Positions 58,839 through 64,000 of a stretch of 64,000 bases of DNA are shown in pieces; the first letter of the stretch is position 1, and each line of letters opens with the position of its first letter. The notes beneath the pieces are model-generated. The model was not told where the DNA came from. It ran no database searches and worked only from the letters and a program-made list of their open reading frames with translations. The position numbers were made by a program, and so were the translations under genes. Origin of the DNA: Nematostella vectensis (taxonomy: Eukaryota; Cnidaria; Anthozoa; Actiniaria; Edwardsiidae); contig NC_064040.1 in the NCBI RefSeq assembly GCF_932526225.1, forward strand, positions 12,624,856 to 12,688,855, given 5' to 3'.

Positions 58839-59689
58839 CCCTATTCAGACTGGGCTATTGGGCTGTCTGTGACTGGGGGGCGTATTTCATAATCCGCTTA
58901 AGCGATGACCATCAAACTTACAGACAATGATCACCAGCATGCAAAGAATCGTCACGCCCTATTTTGGGTGTGGTCGAGTCAATAATGGCGTCAGAATGAC
59001 GTCATAAATACGATGTCTAGATATTCTTTCGAATATTACCTAAATTATTAGATATCGGGTTGAAATCATTTAATATGTAGAAATCAATCTTTTAACGGCC
59101 TTACAATGCAAAAAGGCCATGAAAACGTTTATAATCATTTTTTTTGGAATAATTACCGCCTTCTTGGGTCCGCCATCTTGGATCCTTTTTTTTATTTGCA
59201 AAAGAAAAAAAAATATGTAATTATTACAAAAAAGTATTTGCATGCTTGTATTACTGCTCATAGTAATGATAAATGCACAATATTAGCGTTTAAAGTGTCA
59301 TCTAGAAAATCTAGTGACATTTTTAGGCCTGGATCAGTATTTTCATGTTACGGACCCCCCCCAGCTGGTAAAAAAAATTTGAGAGAGCAAATTTACCCAC
59401 CCCTCCCCCCCAAATATCCAAAGTAAAAAAAATTCTACGCTGTTGTGAAAAATATATGAAAAAAAAAAAACACTACTTTTCGGTTTTTGGGAAACCTATG
59501 TGTGAAAAAACGGTTGCTATGGTAATATGGAGCGTCACCTCGACATGTCAATGGCATCAAAACGTCCGCAGATAGATTTTAGGAAAAGTCACCAAGTTTT
59601 AGCCTCTTAGCTGCTATGGTTCAGAAGTTATAGCAATTTTCCCTGAGGGGGCTTAAAGAGCCCCCCCCCCCCTCCCAGTCTGAATAGGG
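58839..59689. mobile_element. TTAA-flanked non-autonomous DNA transposon (piggyBac- or Kolobok-like)
   Basis: Exact 16-bp inverted ends (58839-58854, 59674-59689; CCCTATTCAGACTGGG) lie directly inside TTAA copies at 58835-58838 and 59690-59693. 851 bp, no coding frame. Confidence 0.82.
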
Positions 59690-59696
59690 TTAAGCC

Positions 59697-60295
59697 AATT
59701 TTAAAACTGACAACCGATGAAATCAAAATTATTCTGACGGAATTAAGTACAGTTAATTTTTTCGAGATACCAAAATGAAATGTCAGAAATATGCTCCTTT
59801 TCGGTCTTAGCAACAGAGAAGGCGTCGAGTAAGTCGTTTGACAAGGTTATCAGGTCAGTTAAGGGTCGACCAGCAATGGCGTCGTCTTACGGGGCCAGAA
59901 GCTACGAGCATCTTGGAATGAGGCGCGCGAGAACTTTGTAGGCCCCTATGAATGATTTCAAAGTGCTTTCTGAGGTGGAGAGCATTGGGAAAGTGCTGCG
60001 ACGCGATGTGGGCATGCGGTTAGGGTTCCTGGGACCACACCCAGTCCAAGATGGTTGTGGACTTGGGGTTAACGCTTGTCTTGGACGCTGAGAGGAAGGC
60101 CGTTTTTCTGTAAGGACTGTTTGCCAGTTGTGGAGCTTGGAGAGTTTCCGCCGCAGTATAAGTCGTCAGAAAGCTTAGCAACCACGCCATCAAGCAGGAG
60201 ATCACAAATAACTCGGGCCGGTCTCGGATCCGGGCATCCCGATTACTGAACGGGTGTAAACTCGGGTGCCACGGAAGGCCGTAGCTACTCCTCAA
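59697..60295 (-). pseudogene. Decayed retroelement pol fragment (BEL/Pao-like)
   Basis: Minus-strand pieces read LSASKTSVNPKSTTILDWVW, then after a frameshift GTLTACPHRVAALSQC, then another shift to SFIGAYKVLARLIPRCS and DDAIAGRPLTDLITLSNDLL with in-frame stops. The order fits the RT-to-RNase H stretch of BEL/Pao-like pol; the family call is from recall. Confidence 0.6.
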
Positions 60296-60895
60296 AGCAA
60301 ATATATCTCCCCCCGCCCTACACCGGACCTATCAAAACCACTTAATAAAATCTTACGCAACCGCGCCCTAATGGGAGCCGTCAAGTCGGCTAATCACGAA
60401 GCGACCTCAGGTAAACAAGAAATGGGAAAATCCGTGACGGCTCCCTTTAGGGCCACGCTATGAATCTGCCTTTTAGAACGCATTACATCAACAAAACAAT
60501 ATTTTGCGGCTATCTGAGCCTCGGTATGTTTTTATTACTAAAATATCAGGCAGGGCGTTCTAATGATTTTTGTTATATAAAAAAGAGTATGCAAGAGTTA
60601 TATATACATGAGCTACTCTGGTTATGCTTAATCGAAGACGAGTCCATCAGTTATTTTTTGCTCTAACTGATGTAAACTCTGACTGGGTTCAGTCTCCGGT
60701 CGCGTGTCATGCCGGTTCAGTAAGCGTGGAATGCACTTCTAGAATCTCCCGCCTGAATGAGCTTGTTTTGAACAGCAAATGCTATTCATACACAAATCGC
60801 ATGGATAGAAGAAGAGAGCTATACACACATGCGTTCACGTTTAAGGCTCTCGCGTTATCAATACAAAACAGCAGCGATTATACAAAATTATCGGA

Positions 60896-61420
60896 ATGGA
60901 AGATGGAAAAGCGAAAACGAATCCAGCTTATCAGGAGGAGGATTTCATTGATATGAACGACCTTGAGAAAGTGCTGTCGGACTACACTCGGTCGTACTAC
61001 GATGCCGATCCGATTCATGCAAGTTTTCAAAGAAAGTCACCCACTAAAGTCGCATCTTCGCCTGAAAAGGAAGAAAATAATGATTTGAGTGAAAATAAGT
61101 CTTTGAGTGATCACCAAGAAACACAAGAGCAAAAGTGGCATCGAAATGCCAGTCATAACAGCACGTCATGGCAGAACATAAACATCCACGAGTCATTAGC
61201 AAAGGAATTAGCGCGGGATGAGATGCAATCGAATGAGAGGAGGAGGGCGCAAGCGAACAGTGAACAGAAGACGGATCCGGTAACCATGTCACGCCAAGAT
61301 AGGACGCACCAAGTCCACACAAAGCATGTTCTAATAACAGCTAGTGGTTTGGTTATCATAGTGTTAGCAATGTTGTTGACTGTTATTGTGCTTATTCTAG
61401 AGGGTGTACTGAGGCCTTAG
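60896..61420 (+). CDS. Gene D: NPAY tail plus transmembrane helix, possible orphan first exon
   Basis: 174-codon frame. KTNPAYQEEDF at residues 8-18 resembles gene C TNPAYENTEADF, and SLAKELARDE resembles KLAKELARRT. A helix lies near 146-168 (VLITASGLVIIVLAMLLTVI). After it the frame stops within six residues and lacks the LGPxCxC motif. A possible phase-1 donor (GAGG/GTGTAC) is weak, and no stalk, collagen or head exon is recognisable in the next 2.6 kb. It could be exon 1 of a gene continuing outside the window, a degenerate copy, or a short one-exon membrane protein. Confidence 0.55.
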   Translation: MEDGKAKTNPAYQEEDFIDMNDLEKVLSDYTRSYYDADPIHASFQRKSPTKVASSPEKEENNDLSENKSLSDHQETQEQKWHRNASHNSTSWQNINIHESLAKELARDEMQSNERRRAQANSEQKTDPVTMSRQDRTHQVHTKHVLITASGLVIIVLAMLLTVIVLILEGVLRP

Positions 61421-61479
61421 TACATAGCAATGGTGCTGGATACCGTGTCAGTATGCGGTCACATGGGTACAAATGCCAC

Positions 61480-61670
61480 ACTCTACAGGCCCGTAGCCAG
61501 GGGGGGGGGGGGGGTGGAGTTTCGGAAGAAATTCCCCCCCCCCCCCCCACCCACACACACTCGACTGAAAAATACGCTCTAACAACTGCGATCTAGGACG
61601 AGCTACCCAAGAAAAAATGGTCCGCCAAATGGATAAACGAAACATTCACAGGTAGCTCTATAACCCAAAC
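61480..61670. repeat. Dispersed repeat with GTAGCCAGG and G-run (relative at 46920-47150)
   Basis: Same family as 46920-47150. Just downstream, AACCCAACCTCACTATTAAA starts a direct duplication of about 39 bp (61669 and 61721), then three to four degenerate units around TCTTCTGCTATC (61768-61890). Confidence 0.6.
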
Positions 61671-61963
61671 CCAACCTCACTATTAAAAAGAAACCTCGAT
61701 ATTGTGGCCATACAGGAACAAACCCAACCTCACTATTAAAAAGAAACCTCGATATTGTGCCCCCCCCCCTTTCTGCTATCCCTTAGGGGTGTTCAAAATT
61801 TTCTATCTTCTGCTGTCCCTTAGGAGGTGTTTAAAATTTTCCCTCTTCTGTTATATCTTAAAAGGTGTTTAGAATTTGCCTCTTCTGCTATACCTCACGC
61901 GGGGCCTCACCCGCCTGGACTATCACATCATGATAGCAACTGGATATAAATGCAATCAGAACA

Positions 61964-62935
61964 TAGTCTCCTTCGCAGCCCCCAGCGGTCGGAGTCACAC
62001 AACGCTCCCCGCCCTTAGGGGCTGCTCAGATTCGAACAACATTCCTTTCCCATTGTCTGTACATCAAGATGATTTTCAAACGGCTAATCCAATAAAATGC
62101 CTCTCCATTGTACAATTAAGCCAATAAAAAATACAATTGAACTGTCATTTTGTTTTAGCGGGTAATCATACTCAGCTGAGAAACAAAATATATATATTCG
62201 GAAAATCTTCCCTTAACCTGGGCAAAATGATCCAACTGTGTCTCGTTGACTTTGAAAGTTTAGAGAATCGAAAAGACTTGTTCAAGACCAGCGGTCGGAG
62301 TCACACAACGCTCCCCGCCCGTAGGGGCTGCTCAGATTCGAACTTGAAAAGTTTGTTTGTAAACCATGCTATCGTACTCGGCAAAGTTTCAAAGAGCAAA
62401 AGATAATTTTCAGTCTGTACAAAAAGCAATCAAAAGTGCATTCAAACGAGAAAAACCGAGAATCAAGCGTCTGCTTAGCGCTGCAGGCGATGGGAAAACA
62501 CCAAAAGCTTCGAAAGTGTTGCAATTTCCCGTCGCAACGCCATGTACTACTTGCGCTTCTTTCTCCCATGATGACTTCGAGAATGATTTAGGATGCTGGA
62601 CCCAACAAGGCTCCCTATAAAGGGTTTCTTTCCCCCAATTTAACAGAATCTTATCAACAAGTGCAAAAGTTTGGTCTTGTGTTTCGTACATTCCCGCATC
62701 TCACAGGGTTTACTAGCACTAAACAAACAAGTGTTGGTTCTCACGCTTCTTCTTTGAATGATAATACACGGATCGTGATTGGTTTGCTTGCCATGGCGAG
62801 AACGGTTCTCGAAATATGGTGCCCAAAATTTGATTGGCTAAAAGCGGCGAAGGAATGTAGTTCAAATCTGAGCAGCCCCTACGGGCAGGGAGCGCTGTGT
62901 GAGACTCCGACCGCTGGGGGCTGCGAAGGAGACTA
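61964..62935. mobile_element. Mutator-like non-autonomous transposon with 9-bp target duplication
   Basis: Inverted ends of about 74 bp (61964-62037 and 62860-62935) start TAGTCTCCTTCGCAGCCCCC. ATCAGAACA flanks both sides (61955-61963, 62936-62944). An extra direct copy of the subterminal part lies at 62290-62343. A 9-bp duplication and long ends fit the Mutator/Rehavkus group. The inner 84-codon frame (62366-62620) is unassigned. Confidence 0.85.
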
Positions 62936-62944
62936 ATCAGAACA

Positions 62945-64000
62945 CAGATGTGCTCAATAATGCAGTCTCTTCTCTTCTCAAGTAAAGTAGTGCCATCAAA
63001 GATCCCAGTATCACTTTGTACCTCTCGTTACACTTGTTCTTGCTTTTTTATGTTTCTGGAGTTTGCGTCCCTCGGAGTGTCTTGAGAAGTAAGGCCACAG
63101 GGGGTTCGAGCGCATCCCCTCTCCTAGCTGCCAAAAAGTGGGCCATTTTTAATTAAGGAATCTTTAGATACTATACTATCCATATGATACCCCCTCCCCC
63201 CTCGCACCCCCCTACCCCCCACCGTCCAATCCTTGGTACGCGCCTGGATCTTAATCAAATAAATGCATATCAGCCAATTCGGTTGTCCTATGTTTATTTG
63301 CGAACATTTGCATTTGTAACGGTACATGAAAAGAACGTCGTCTGAACTAGGCCTTAAGGTCCGGTCTCTGTCACACTCTCTAGGAATGCGTGACTATTTT
63401 CTCTAGCCCTAGCTATTTTCTCTAGCTCGCATACGAAATCCCAAAATCCTAAAAAAAGCTGGTAACCATTCTATCTTGAATCATTGTTTTCACCCCCTAT
63501 AGTCTCATGCAAATATAATAAAATATAGATGCTGATAGCGAAACTTGTTTTGGAGTGAACTGTGTTTCATATTCATTTTCAAGTCAAGGAAGTCAAGCGA
63601 ATAGCGTGTAATTTATGAACGAACTAATATCCATCGAGTGTTGCATGCAGCTAAAGACCTTGTGATTCGGAAGCATTTTCCTTTCTTATTGATCTACTAA
63701 AGAGAAGTCCTTCAGGGGCATTTTCATTTCTTATCTTGAAGAAAGGGGTTCGATACAAAATACACGCCGGGCACAAAGGGTCCTAAAATCGGCAATGTTC
63801 GCCTGTACTTTTCATCAGCGGATGCGCGCGTGAGTCTGGCGGGGTTTTCAAAATGGTCGTGAAGAAGTGCTCGCTCTTGTCCTTGATGACAGTGATCCTG
63901 AATATAACGAGGATTATGACAACCCTACGACAACGAAGACTGGCAAAACTTCTCGGCGGTTTTGCTTGTCCATTTTTTTTTATTTCCAAGGACAAGAAGG
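62945..64000. other. Right edge, no supported gene
   Basis: From 63849 to the window end one plus frame is open without ATG and reads LVLDDSDPEYNEDYDNPTTT; an acidic stretch like this occurs in transposase N termini and in many other proteins, so no call is made. Confidence 0.4.

Noticed and set aside
62540-62620. MAM-domain start in the Mutator-like element
   Set aside because: Only FENDLGCWTQ resembles it and the Cys/Gly order is wrong; too short to call.
63849-64000. Transposase N terminus at the right edge
   Set aside because: The acidic open stretch has no ATG and is cut by the window end. Evidence is too thin.

Overview
The window is eukaryotic nuclear DNA. It is AT-rich, has GT-AG introns, and carries short-exon genes with collagen Gly-X-Y repeats among very dense transposons, satellites and microsatellites. 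The gene style and the transposon mix (Ngaro/DIRS-type, CR1/L2-like LINE ends, Mutator-like and TTAA-inserting elements) best fit a cnidarian, probably a sea anemone of the Nematostella type. The species is inferred from style, not proven. No bacterial operon, CRISPR array, tRNA or rRNA was recognised.

The main content is a plus-strand tandem cluster of three paralogous genes (here A, B, C) plus a possible fourth first exon (D). A (exons between 1 and 9356) starts before the window. B runs 23997-33007 and C runs 48578-57431. D (60896-61420) resembles the first exon only. A, B and C share six coding exons with intron phases 1,0,0,0,0. They encode type II membrane proteins: cytoplasmic tail with an NPAY motif (seen in B, C and D), transmembrane segment, LGPxCxC motif, coiled-coil-like stalk, collagen segment, and a four-cysteine C-terminal head ending in IAYTECPRTTP. 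The layout recalls vertebrate class A scavenger receptors (MARCO/SR-A), but the head is not a domain I recognise. The stalk exon differs greatly: 54 residues in C, 662 in A and 1862 in B. The A/B difference is exactly 48 copies of a 75-bp (25-residue) repeat. A is a mosaic: its 5' half nearly matches B and its 3' half nearly matches C. The 3' homology begins exactly where a 56-bp minisatellite ends. Between A and C the collagen exon shows only silent changes, while the head is full of replacements, which suggests diversifying selection on a recognition surface.

Layout: 1-9356 gene A; 9357-23996 intergenic, with palindromic MITE, 43-bp tandem repeat, about 8.4 kb of 122-bp satellite with an inserted element, 165-bp repeats and a C/TC microsatellite; 23997-33007 gene B; 33008-48577 transposon-rich spacer with two LINE 3' ends running into giant microsatellites, a hairpin MITE and an intact Ngaro-like tyrosine-recombinase retrotransposon (38515-43148, minus strand) inside a 736-bp tandem duplication; 48578-57431 gene C; 57432-64000 a TTAA-flanked element, a decayed retroelement pol, the D exon and a Mutator-like element with a 9-bp target duplication.

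Exon borders come from reading frame, splice dinucleotides and agreement among paralogues, without transcript evidence. Identity figures are by-eye estimates unless given as exact counts.
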